Positions 55,064-62,479 of a DNA stretch of 64,000 bases are shown here, piece by piece (position 1 is the stretch's first letter; each line of letters begins with the position of its first letter). The notes below the pieces were generated by a model. The model had not been told where the DNA came from, ran no database searches, and was given only the letters and a program-made list of their open reading frames with translations. This DNA is from Alphaproteobacteria bacterium (GTDB lineage: Bacteria > Pseudomonadota > Alphaproteobacteria > Rhizobiales > OSC116). Location: NCBI GenBank assembly GCA_002400495.2, contig NVQL02000016.1, forward strand, positions 1-64,000, in the 5' to 3' direction. The position numbers and the translations under genes are program-made.

Positions 55064-55293
55064 AACGCATGCAGCGTTCCCGCAAATTCATCCTTCAACT
55101 CCGACATAATCATCTTATGCTGCATCACGCGGCTTTTGCCATCTAGGGCTGCGGCTTTGATTTTTACGTTGAAATGCGTATTGCCGCCTTCGCGCCAACC
55201 ACCATGCCCTGCATGTTGGTCAGATTCGTCAATAACTTCCAAAATCTCGGGTGAAAGTGCTAATTTTAGCTTCTGTTCAATAATATTTTTCAT
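55042..55293 (-). CDS. BolA-family protein
   Basis: 83 residues with the BolA fold: KLKLALSPEILEVIDESDQHAGHGG near the start, then THFNVKIKAAALDGKSRVMQHKMIM and LHALSIHV. The His in ESDQHAGH and the C-terminal His are the usual iron-sulfur ligands shared with a monothiol glutaredoxin. Divergent from a J-domain gene, as in other Rhizobiales. It could serve iron-sulfur trafficking or transcriptional control; sequence cannot distinguish. Confidence 0.9.
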   Translation of the reverse strand: MKNIIEQKLKLALSPEILEVIDESDQHAGHGGWREGGNTHFNVKIKAAALDGKSRVMQHKMIMSELKDEFAGTLHALSIHVVN

Positions 55294-55397
55294 AAAGCAT
55301 ATATAATGCCTTCCAAAATCACTTGCAATGGGTTAATAATATTGCCTCAAACAATTTTAATAATTTGACCATTTAAATTCAACATTCGGACAGTAAT

Positions 55398-56015
55398 TTG
55401 AGCGATAATAACGATTTTTTCTCCAGTTTACGAGTCAAACCCAAAGATGATTTGACCCGCAAAAAGCACCAATTGCCTTGCGACCACCCGCAATGCGATA
55501 AAGCTGGTGAGCATAAAGCCCCCAAAGGCGGCAATGAGCCCAACCAATATTATAACTTTTGTTTAACTCATGTGCGCGAATATAATAAAGGCTTTAATTT
55601 CTTCAAAGAAATGAAAGACGCCGAAGTGAAGGCCTATATTGCCGAAGCCCGCACTGGCCATCGCCCCACTTGGAAACGCGGCACGGGCGGCTCTTTAAAT
55701 GCTGCACAAGAAGCCAACCTAGACAATGGCCTCAATGGCCGCTCACGCTTAAAAGACCCATTTGAATTTTTTGGTGGCGATGTGCCTGTCGGTGCATCTG
55801 GCCGCCCACGCAAACAATTGCGCAATGCCGAACGCAAGGCTTTGGCCAAATTAGGCCTTGATGAAAGCGCCAAACCCGCAGAAATTAAAAAACAATTTAA
55901 AATGCTCGCCAAGCGACATCACCCCGATTTAAACCGTGGTGACAAAGCCAGCGAAGCCATCCTGTCCGAAATAATCTCGGCGTATAATCATTTAAAATCA
56001 GTAGATTACGTATAA
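55398..56015 (+). CDS. J-domain co-chaperone-like protein
   Basis: The 205-residue product ends in a J domain (about residues 145-203): LAKLGLDESAKPAEIKKQFKMLAKRHHPDLNRGD, where the catalytic tripeptide is HHPD-like, containing HPD. The N-terminal half has a CDHPQCDKAGEHKAPKGG segment with two Cys that may bind metal. The start codon is TTG with GGACAG upstream; no earlier ATG fits. It lies 24 bases before cobS and is divergent from bolA. Likely recruits DnaK; its client is unknown. Confidence 0.88.
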   Translation: MSDNNDFFSSLRVKPKDDLTRKKHQLPCDHPQCDKAGEHKAPKGGNEPNQYYNFCLTHVREYNKGFNFFKEMKDAEVKAYIAEARTGHRPTWKRGTGGSLNAAQEANLDNGLNGRSRLKDPFEFFGGDVPVGASGRPRKQLRNAERKALAKLGLDESAKPAEIKKQFKMLAKRHHPDLNRGDKASEAILSEIISAYNHLKSVDYV

Positions 56016-56039
56016 TATCATTAGAAAATTGGAAATAAT

Positions 56040-57011
56040 ATGACTGCACCGACACCTGATACCAAAATCTCGGTTCGCAAAGCTTTTGGAATTGATTCTG
56101 ACCTAGAAGTGCCTGCTTTTTCAAAACGCAGCGAGCATGTGCCTGAAGTTGACCCCGATTACCTATTTAACCACGACATCACTATGGCCATTTTAGCAGG
56201 CTTTGCCTATAACCGCCGCGTGATGATTCAAGGCTATCATGGCACAGGCAAATCCACCCATATTGAGCAAGTTGCCAGCCGCTTAAACTGGCCGTGCATT
56301 CGGGTGAATTTGGACAGCCACATCAGCCGTATTGATCTTGTTGGCAAAGACGCCATTGTGCTGAAAGATGGCAAACAAATCACGGAATTTAAAGAAGGCA
56401 TTTTGCCTTACGCTTTGCAAAGTAACACTGCGCTTGTGTTTGATGAATATGATGCTGGCCGTGCCGATGTGATGTTTGTGATCCAACGTATTTTGGAAGC
56501 CAATGGTAAATTAACTTTGCTTGACCAAAGCCGCGTGATTTCTCCGCATGAAAGTTTTAGATTATTTGCCACTGCCAATACCATTGGTTTGGGCGATACA
56601 TCTGGCCTTTATCATGGCACGCAGCAGATTAACCAAGGCCAAATGGACAGATGGAACATTGTAGCTGTGCTTAACTATCTGCCGCATGATGATGAAGCAG
56701 CGATTGTGGCGGCTAAAGTTAAATCTCTGGCTGATGCCAAAGATGGCAAGCAAATTATCGGCAATATGGTGCGCGTCGCCGACTTAACCCGCCAAGCGTT
56801 TATCAATGGTGATTTATCGACTGTGATGAGCCCGCGGACGGTGATTACATGGGCCGAGAATATGCAAATATTTAGCGACATGGCTTTCTCATTCCGCGTG
56901 ACATTCTTAAACAAATGTGACGAGTTGGAACGTGGTTTAGTGGCTGAGTTTTATCAACGGGTGTTTGATCATGAATTGCCAGAATCAACAGCTCACTTGG
57001 CGCTCAGTTAG
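56040..57011 (+). CDS. cobS: Cobaltochelatase CobS-type AAA+ subunit
   Basis: AAA+ ATPase of 323 residues which, with CobT and CobN, inserts cobalt into hydrogenobyrinate diamide. Walker A is [10 protein letters not shown] near 64-73, Walker [13 protein letters not shown], and the sensor region [19 protein letters not shown] is the CobS signature. cobT follows after 8 bases. No cobN or other cobalamin gene is in the window, so cobalamin synthesis cannot be concluded from this pair alone. Confidence 0.93.
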   Translation: MTAPTPDTKISVRKAFGIDSDLEVPAFSKRSEHVPEVDPDYLFNHDITMAILAGFAYNRRVMIQGYHGTGKSTHIEQVASRLNWPCIRVNLDSHISRIDLVGKDAIVLKDGKQITEFKEGILPYALQSNTALVFDEYDAGRADVMFVIQRILEANGKLTLLDQSRVISPHESFRLFATANTIGLGDTSGLYHGTQQINQGQMDRWNIVAVLNYLPHDDEAAIVAAKVKSLADAKDGKQIIGNMVRVADLTRQAFINGDLSTVMSPRTVITWAENMQIFSDMAFSFRVTFLNKCDELERGLVAEFYQRVFDHELPESTAHLALS

Positions 57012-57019
57012 GCTTTTAT

Positions 57020-58888
57020 ATGTCAAAGACCGACAGTTACAAACATAAAAAACGTGCCGAAAAGGTCGCGCCGTTTAAAAAGGCGCTATCTTTAGCCATG
57101 CGGGCCATTTCTGAAGATAATGAATTGACCGTCATTTATGGCGTTGACCGCCCCAGCGTCAGCGGCCAAAAAGCCCGACTGCCTGACCCGAGTTTTATTT
57201 CTAAAGCCGAAGAAATTACGCTGATACGTGGTTCTGCCGATATGTTGGCACTGACCCATGTTTTGCACAATGAAACCATGCACAGTAAGTTAGCCCCGCT
57301 TAACCCCGATGCCAAAGCGGTATTTAACATGGCCGAGCAAGCACGAATTGCCGCCGTGGGTGCAGCGCAAATGAAGGGTATGGGGCGTAATTTAAACGCC
57401 GATTTTGCCCAAAAATTGCAAAAACGCGGCGTGCGAAAACCTGACAATGCCGAAGAGGCACCAATGGACATCGCCTTGGCTTTATTGCTGCGCGAAAAAA
57501 TTGCTGGTCTGACTCCACCTAAAAAATATGCCGAAAATCTCAACCTGTGGCGCGAATATTTTGACGACAAAGCCCATGACCTTTTGGACAACATCGCCGC
57601 CAACAAAGATGACCAATATGAGTTTGCCAAAGATCTTTATAACCTATTACGCGCCTTTGACATGGGCGATGAATTGGGCGATTTGGACAACCCACAAGAT
57701 GATGGCGAAAATGATGACGCCGCACAAGGCGATGCTGAACAAGGTATGGATGATGCAGAGCAAGAGGCTGCTGATGGCGAAGAACAAAGTGATGAAGAAT
57801 TAAAAGGCGAAACTTCCGAAGATTCTGAACAGATGATGGAAGAGGATTCCGACAAGGTTGGCGACATAGAAGAAACTGACGGCGAAGAAAGCACCGAGGG
57901 AGAAAACAGCGACACCGACCCGATGAGTGATAGCTTCGACCCAGAAAAAGCCCCCTATAGTGCCTTTACCACCGAGTATGATGAAATTATCCACGCGCAA
58001 GATATATGTGATGATGCTGAACTGGCCAAATTGCGCGAGCATTTAGACGGCCAAATGCAACATTTACAAGGCGCCGTTTCGCGCCTTGCCAATAAATTAA
58101 TGCGCTTGCTGTTGGCTCAGCAAAATAGAAGCTGGGAATTTGATTTAGAAGAAGGACTGCTTGACGCCGCAAAATTAGCCCGCGTGATTGCTGACCCGCT
58201 GCTGCCTCTTTCGTTCAAGCAAGAAAAAGACACTGATTTCAAAGACACAATCGTGACTTTATTGATTGACAATTCAGGCTCGATGCGCGGCCGCCCAATC
58301 ACCATTGCTGCCATATGCGGCGATGTTTTGGCCAGAACTTTAGAGCGTTGCAAAGTCAAAGTCGAGATTTTAGGTTTCACCACCCGCGCTTGGAAAGGCG
58401 GCCAATCACGCGAGAATTGGATGGAAGCCGGAAAACCCAAATATCCTGGTCGCTTGAATGATTTGCGCCACATTATATATAAACGTGCCGACACGCCTTA
58501 TCGCCGCTCAAAAAATAATCTAGGCTTGATGATGCGCGAAGGCTTGCTCAAAGAAAACATTGATGGCGAAGCTTTGGCTTGGGCACATAACCGTTTATTG
58601 GGTCGGCCTGAACATCGCCGCATTTTGATGGTAATTTCTGATGGTGCCCCCGTTGACGACAGCACGTTGAGCGCCAATATTGGCAATTACTTGGAGAAAC
58701 ATTTGCGCGAAACCATTGATTATATTGAAAATAAATCACCCGTTGAGTTAGTCGCCATTGGCATTGGCCATGATGTAACCCGCTATTATGAGCGTGCCAT
58801 CACCATTAATGATGCCGAAGAATTAGGCGGCGCGATCACCAATCAATTGGCCGACCTTTTTGCGCAAGACATCAAAAGAAAAAAATAG
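57020..58888 (+). CDS. cobT: Cobaltochelatase CobT-type VWA subunit
   Basis: 622-residue partner of CobS. A conserved N-terminal half ([16 protein letters not shown]-like, [13 protein letters not shown]) is followed by a highly acidic linker (about residues 220-310, runs of Glu/Asp). The C-terminal von Willebrand A domain has the MIDAS motif DNSGSMRG at 417-424. The design matches Mg/Co-chelatase D-type subunits. It starts 8 bases after cobS and is followed after 3 bases by the phytase-like gene, so the three are probably one transcript. Confidence 0.92.
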   Translation: MSKTDSYKHKKRAEKVAPFKKALSLAMRAISEDNELTVIYGVDRPSVSGQKARLPDPSFISKAEEITLIRGSADMLALTHVLHNETMHSKLAPLNPDAKAVFNMAEQARIAAVGAAQMKGMGRNLNADFAQKLQKRGVRKPDNAEEAPMDIALALLLREKIAGLTPPKKYAENLNLWREYFDDKAHDLLDNIAANKDDQYEFAKDLYNLLRAFDMGDELGDLDNPQDDGENDDAAQGDAEQGMDDAEQEAADGEEQSDEELKGETSEDSEQMMEEDSDKVGDIEETDGEESTEGENSDTDPMSDSFDPEKAPYSAFTTEYDEIIHAQDICDDAELAKLREHLDGQMQHLQGAVSRLANKLMRLLLAQQNRSWEFDLEEGLLDAAKLARVIADPLLPLSFKQEKDTDFKDTIVTLLIDNSGSMRGRPITIAAICGDVLARTLERCKVKVEILGFTTRAWKGGQSRENWMEAGKPKYPGRLNDLRHIIYKRADTPYRRSKNNLGLMMREGLLKENIDGEALAWAHNRLLGRPEHRRILMVISDGAPVDDSTLSANIGNYLEKHLRETIDYIENKSPVELVAIGIGHDVTRYYERAITINDAEELGGAITNQLADLFAQDIKRKK

Positions 58889-58891
58889 CCT

Positions 58892-59947
58892 ATGAAAAAC
58901 ACCCGACTATTGAAACTTTTCACTTCAAAACAAATGAAATTTTGCTTATCCCTTTTGGCGATAGCCTCTATTTCAACCCACATACCCTTCATCGCCAACG
59001 CGGCTGAAAAACTAACCATCACCAGCAAACTTATTGATTTTTCGGCAGTCAACCCAACCCAAGAAATATTTGATGAATTATTATGGCGTGGCGGTTTGGT
59101 ATTGGAATCCACTCATTCGCAATTTGGGGGGTTATCAGGCATTGAACTCAGTGCAAATGGTGAAAAAATGCTGGCCATTTCTGACCGTGGTTTTTGGGTG
59201 AAAGCCGATGTGATCTACAAAAATGGCCGAATAAGCGGCCTTGCCAACAGCCTGATTGCTCCAATTTTAAATGCCAATGGCAAAAAATTTGTCAGGTGGA
59301 AAGCCGATAGTGAAGGCTTAACCAAACGCAATGACAGCTTAAGTGATGTGGTGATATCGGTCGAAAGCGACCAAGCCATTTATCGTTTTAAACTCGGCAA
59401 TGATGATTTAAACGCCCGCGCTATGGACTGGGGCACAATCAAAGACGCTAAAAAAATAGCTGCCAATCGGGGGCTTGAAGCCATCACGGCTTTGCCCAAA
59501 AACCACAAATATCGCGGGTGGATGCTGGTGGCTGCTGAACATAAGCTTGATAAGAACAAAAACCACACCGCTTGGTTGGTCAATGGCAAACAAAGCCATG
59601 AGCTACACATCACCCGCCAAGGCGGATATGACATAACCGATTTAAATTATTTGCCCAATGGTGACATTTTATTGTTGGAGCGGGCGATTAGTATATTTGG
59701 TGGCCCACAAATGCAGATAAGACAAATATGTGGCAAAGACGTAAAGCCAGGTGCCTTGATGAGTGGCAAATCGCTGCTGCGCGCCAGCGGCATACAGGCG
59801 GTTGATAATATGGAAGGCATAGGCGTGCACATAGCCGCCAATGGGGAGGTTATATTGACCGTTATTTCGGATGATAATTTCCACTTTTTGCAGCGCAATT
59901 TAATGCTGCAATTCACCTTGCGTAACCCAGCTTCTATCTGCGAATAA
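58892..59947 (+). CDS. Secreted esterase-like protein of the phytase family (pfam13449 type)
   Basis: 351 residues. A signal peptide lies after a basic start, the best hydrophobic core being residues 17-34 and cleavage near ANAAE; Met15 is an alternative start. The propeller-like body has GGLSGIELSANGEKMLAISDRGFWVK, GLEAITALPKNHKYRGWMLVAAE and NMEGIGVHIAANGEVILTVISDDNF, typical of the phytase-like/esterase-like beta-propeller family. Substrate unknown. Conserved position between cobT and rpmB in Rhizobiales. Confidence 0.82.
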   Translation: MKNTRLLKLFTSKQMKFCLSLLAIASISTHIPFIANAAEKLTITSKLIDFSAVNPTQEIFDELLWRGGLVLESTHSQFGGLSGIELSANGEKMLAISDRGFWVKADVIYKNGRISGLANSLIAPILNANGKKFVRWKADSEGLTKRNDSLSDVVISVESDQAIYRFKLGNDDLNARAMDWGTIKDAKKIAANRGLEAITALPKNHKYRGWMLVAAEHKLDKNKNHTAWLVNGKQSHELHITRQGGYDITDLNYLPNGDILLLERAISIFGGPQMQIRQICGKDVKPGALMSGKSLLRASGIQAVDNMEGIGVHIAANGEVILTVISDDNFHFLQRNLMLQFTLRNPASICE

Positions 59948-59960
59948 CATTTCAAGACAT

Positions 59961-59997
59961 AAAAAAACCGACCTCATATATTTATGAGATCGGTTTT
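59961..59997. terminator. Bidirectional terminator between the phytase-like gene and rpmB
   Basis: Fifteen-position stem with one C-A mismatch (AAAACCGA...CTCATA and TATGAG...TCGGTTTT), 4-base loop, A/T tracts on both sides. It ends both convergent transcripts. Confidence 0.85.
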
Positions 59998-60019
59998 AAA
60001 TTTTAATAATCTATGCAGA

Positions 60020-60307
60020 TTAAGCAGCAACAACCGCTTTTTGCAAACGCTTTTTAATGCGCAGAGCGCGGGCTGAAAGTGTTGCGTCTTTGGCTTTGAT
60101 TAAATAAGCATCAAGACCACCGCGATGTTCTACAGAGCGAAGGGCATGAGCTGAAATGCGCAATGAAACGCTTTCACCCAATGTATCGCTTAGCAAGCTA
60201 ACATTACATAGGTTCGGCAAGAAACGGCGACGCGAACGGTTTTTCGCATGGCTTACATTATTACCAGTTTGTACGCCTTTACCAGATAATTCACAACGAC
60301 GAGCCAT
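60020..60307 (-). CDS. rpmB: 50S ribosomal protein L28
   Basis: 95 residues from [32 protein letters not shown], the L28 signature. The start is five codons inside the track ORF and has AGGAG 6 bases upstream. No zinc-ligand Cys pairs. Monocistronic, divergent from DUF3108, with a terminator downstream. Position beside DUF3108 is conserved in Rhizobiales. Confidence 0.97.
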   Translation of the reverse strand: MARRCELSGKGVQTGNNVSHAKNRSRRRFLPNLCNVSLLSDTLGESVSLRISAHALRSVEHRGGLDAYLIKAKDATLSARALRIKKRLQKAVVAA

Positions 60308-60527
60308 GTGGCTTCTCCTCATTTAAATATGTTTATCGGCGGTATTTTTTTTGCCAAATCTAACATATATATAATATTACAAATTTTAAGTTGGGTTCAT
60401 ATAATCTGATAAATGCATAAGGTCAAGATAAACTGCATTTGTTTTCAGATTATAACCAGAAAACACCGCTTCACACAGCTTATTCACAAAACTAAATAAA
60501 AAATAGCCCCGCTAACATAACATATAA

Positions 60528-60535
60528 TTAACCAT
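60528..60535 (+). promoter_or_regulatory. CtrA-like box upstream of the DUF3108 gene
   Basis: TTAACCAT, 60 bases upstream of the ATG and oriented toward it. Confidence 0.35.
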
Positions 60536-60594
60536 GACCATTTATATTCAGGCCATATATAAAGGCGCATGTAGTGTCGTTATGAGGAAAAGTT

Positions 60595-61425
60595 ATGCGT
60601 ATCAAAAGCCTTACAGCACCATTAAAAATTACATCAATCATCACCAGCCTTATCTACTCCGCTTATTTTGTCAGCCCCGCTTATGCTGCAGATAGAGTGA
60701 ATGTAAATGTAAATTACAGCTTAAACATCGCGGGCTTTAAATTGGGCTCTGTTGGTTTAGCCGCGCGGTTGAAAGAAAACAGCTACGCCATTTCGATCCG
60801 CGCATTCACCACAGGTGGTTTGGACAGCTTGATGCGCTTCACTGTCGAAACCCGCGCCCGTGGTGAATATAATGGCCATCACGTCAATTCCACTGAATAT
60901 ATGACCGCCTATTCTAACCAGCGCGTGAAACGCCATGTGGTGGTTAAATACCCCAATGCCAGCCGCGCCACCGTAGATGCCAACCCCGCTTATCTCGCCT
61001 TTAAGGACAGTGTGCCTTTGCGCGCCGAACATTTGCATAATGTGGTTGACCCACTGGGCGCTATGCTACTGCCTTTTAATAAAAAATATGCCATCAATGC
61101 CGATCAACAATGTAACCGTGTGCAACAGATTTTTGACGGTGTGACCCGCTATAAATTGCAAATGCAAGCGGTTGAAAATACGGATACAAATTTGACCAAT
61201 GCGATTGCTTGCCAAGTGGGCTACACACCCATTGCAGGGCATCGCAAAAGCCAAGCTGATAAAACCATCATCGATAATTATGCCATGGCCAAGGTGTGGC
61301 TAATGCCGATTGAAAAAGCCGGCGTATTATTGCCCGTAAAAGTCGAAATCCCCACCCAATTCGGCACATTCAGCATTATTTCTAGCAGCATAGATGTTGG
61401 CGGTAATAAGATTGCCGTGAAGTAA
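60595..61425 (+). CDS. DUF3108 periplasmic protein
   Basis: 276 residues with a signal peptide (about residues 1-31, SPAYAAD). The body shows the DUF3108 pattern: YSLNIAGFKLGSVGLAARL near the start, FTTGGLDSLMRFTVETRARG, and VWLMPIEKAGVLLPVKVEIPTQFGTFSI near the end, which suggests a large beta-sheet fold. Four Cys may form disulfides. A GAGGAAAAG site precedes the ATG. Function unknown; an envelope role is inferred from export and the CtrA-like box. Confidence 0.82.
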   Translation: MRIKSLTAPLKITSIITSLIYSAYFVSPAYAADRVNVNVNYSLNIAGFKLGSVGLAARLKENSYAISIRAFTTGGLDSLMRFTVETRARGEYNGHHVNSTEYMTAYSNQRVKRHVVVKYPNASRATVDANPAYLAFKDSVPLRAEHLHNVVDPLGAMLLPFNKKYAINADQQCNRVQQIFDGVTRYKLQMQAVENTDTNLTNAIACQVGYTPIAGHRKSQADKTIIDNYAMAKVWLMPIEKAGVLLPVKVEIPTQFGTFSIISSSIDVGGNKIAVK

Positions 61426-61464
61426 GGCAAATTCTGAATATCTAGCTGCCTCCCTATCCAAACA

Positions 61465-61496
61465 ACGTGCCTTATATAAAACGTGCCTTATATAAA
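61465..61496 (+). repeat. Tandem duplication of 16 bases
   Basis: ACGTGCCTTATATAAA occurs twice in direct succession between the DUF3108 gene and repeat locus 4. Probably a slippage product. Confidence 0.9.
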
Positions 61497-61516
61497 AAGA
61501 CAGTTAGCTGTTAGCT

Positions 61517-61690
61517 AATGCTCTGGAAGTTTGCTTTTTTTCGTTCGGCTTCGCCTCTCTTTTATCGTTCGCGTTGCTCTCTATTAGCACTAGCGTGCGT
61601 TCGCTCCGCTCTCTTGCCACGCCTAACGGCGACGCGCAGTCGCGCTTGCCTCAGCCAAAGGCTTCGGACTCTTTTCCCAAGCAAGGCACA
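61517..61690. repeat. Dispersed modular repeat, locus 4, left module
   Basis: Opens with CTCTGGAAGTTTGC as in locus 1, then TTTTTTCGTTCGGCTTCGCC, CTCTCTTTTATCGTTCGC, GTGCGTTCGCTCCGCTCTC, CGGCGACGCGCAGTCGCGC and GGCTTCGGACTCTTTTCCCA. It is nearly identical to locus 3 over the last 70 bases. Confidence 0.9.
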
Positions 61691-61709
61691 ATGAGTAAAT
61701 AATTTGGCA

Positions 61710-61875
61710 CCTATATGCAGAGCTTCACCAAACTCTAGCTCACTAAGCGTAATGTAGTTGATTGGAGTGGTGAATTTGCCTCCGACCAGCGGCTGAGTGG
61801 CTTAGCTAGCTTGCGGAGGCAAGCGCCCGCAGGGGCTAAACATAAAGCAAGCACCCCTGTATTGGCAGGAGTGTT
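61710..61875. repeat. Dispersed modular repeat, locus 4, right module
   Basis: CTCTAGCTCACTAAGCGTAA and CAGCGGCTGAGTGGCTTAGC as in loci 2 and 3, then the cassette CTTGCGGAGGCAAGCGCCCG, which is the reverse complement of a cassette in locus 1. It ends CACCCCTGTATTGGCAGGAG, overlapping the stop of the next ORF. Confidence 0.88.
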
Positions 61876-62410
61876 AGTTCTTTATGCTGCATTCAACTTC
61901 TTCAAATAAAACACCAAATGTTTGGCTATTAACTAGGTTGTCGGTTGTTTGTCCTGCAGTGGGAAGACCAATAAGAAACCCACATTCCCAATTTAATTCC
62001 GTATTTATGTTTTTGAGGTCAAAAAAATGGTGACTATATTTTTGGGCGATTGAGTTATCTAATACGAAAATAATGATATCAGATAATTCTTCATCGATTA
62101 GTTTATTTACTTTAATACCGTTCGGATATATCACTTCGGTAAATGGGAATGCTTCTTTTGGACCTGATGGGGCTTTCAATGATACTGGTAAGCGGATGTT
62201 TTCTGGTTTCCAGTTATGGAGCTGATTTTCATTTAAGACCACGTGTTTAGCACTAACAATAAAGTGACTATTTTTATATTTAACTTTTATTGCTGTACCT
62301 TTATTTGTCGAATATAGTACACCATCAACAAATTGTTCATTAAATACGGTTGAAATGAATTTAGTGAGGTTTTCTGCATGTAAATTTGGATTATTGAGAT
62401 TAGTATTCAT
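61874..62410 (-). CDS. Hypothetical protein, possible truncated trypsin-like protease
   Basis: 178 residues, no signal peptide. GTAIKVKYKNSHFIVSAKHVV resembles the strand-and-His block of trypsin-like proteases, and SDIIIFVLDN could hold the Asp. No GxSG-type Ser block is present; the C-terminus ends at FEEVECSIKN, and the stop lies in repeat locus 4. The gene may therefore be the remnant of a longer protein whose 3' part was replaced by the repeat. It is more AT-rich than its neighbours. I do not recognise a named family. Confidence 0.5.
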   Translation of the reverse strand: MNTNLNNPNLHAENLTKFISTVFNEQFVDGVLYSTNKGTAIKVKYKNSHFIVSAKHVVLNENQLHNWKPENIRLPVSLKAPSGPKEAFPFTEVIYPNGIKVNKLIDEELSDIIIFVLDNSIAQKYSHHFFDLKNINTELNWECGFLIGLPTAGQTTDNLVNSQTFGVLFEEVECSIKN

Positions 62411-62443
62411 TTTTCAAATTTATAACCCTACAAAGTTAATTAT

Positions 62444-62479
62444 AAAAGGGTCAGGCAAATGTCTGACCCTAATTTTTTA
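62444..62479 (-). terminator. Hairpin terminator downstream of fadJ
   Basis: Perfect 8-bp stem AGGGTCAG/CTGACCCT with an 8-base loop; minus strand continues TTTATAATT, plus strand AATTTTTT. It overlaps the end of the fadJ-like gene. Confidence 0.65.

Noticed and set aside
57136-57630. 164-residue minus-strand ORF over cobT
   Set aside because: Antisense shadow of the cobT N-terminal half; no homology pattern visible.
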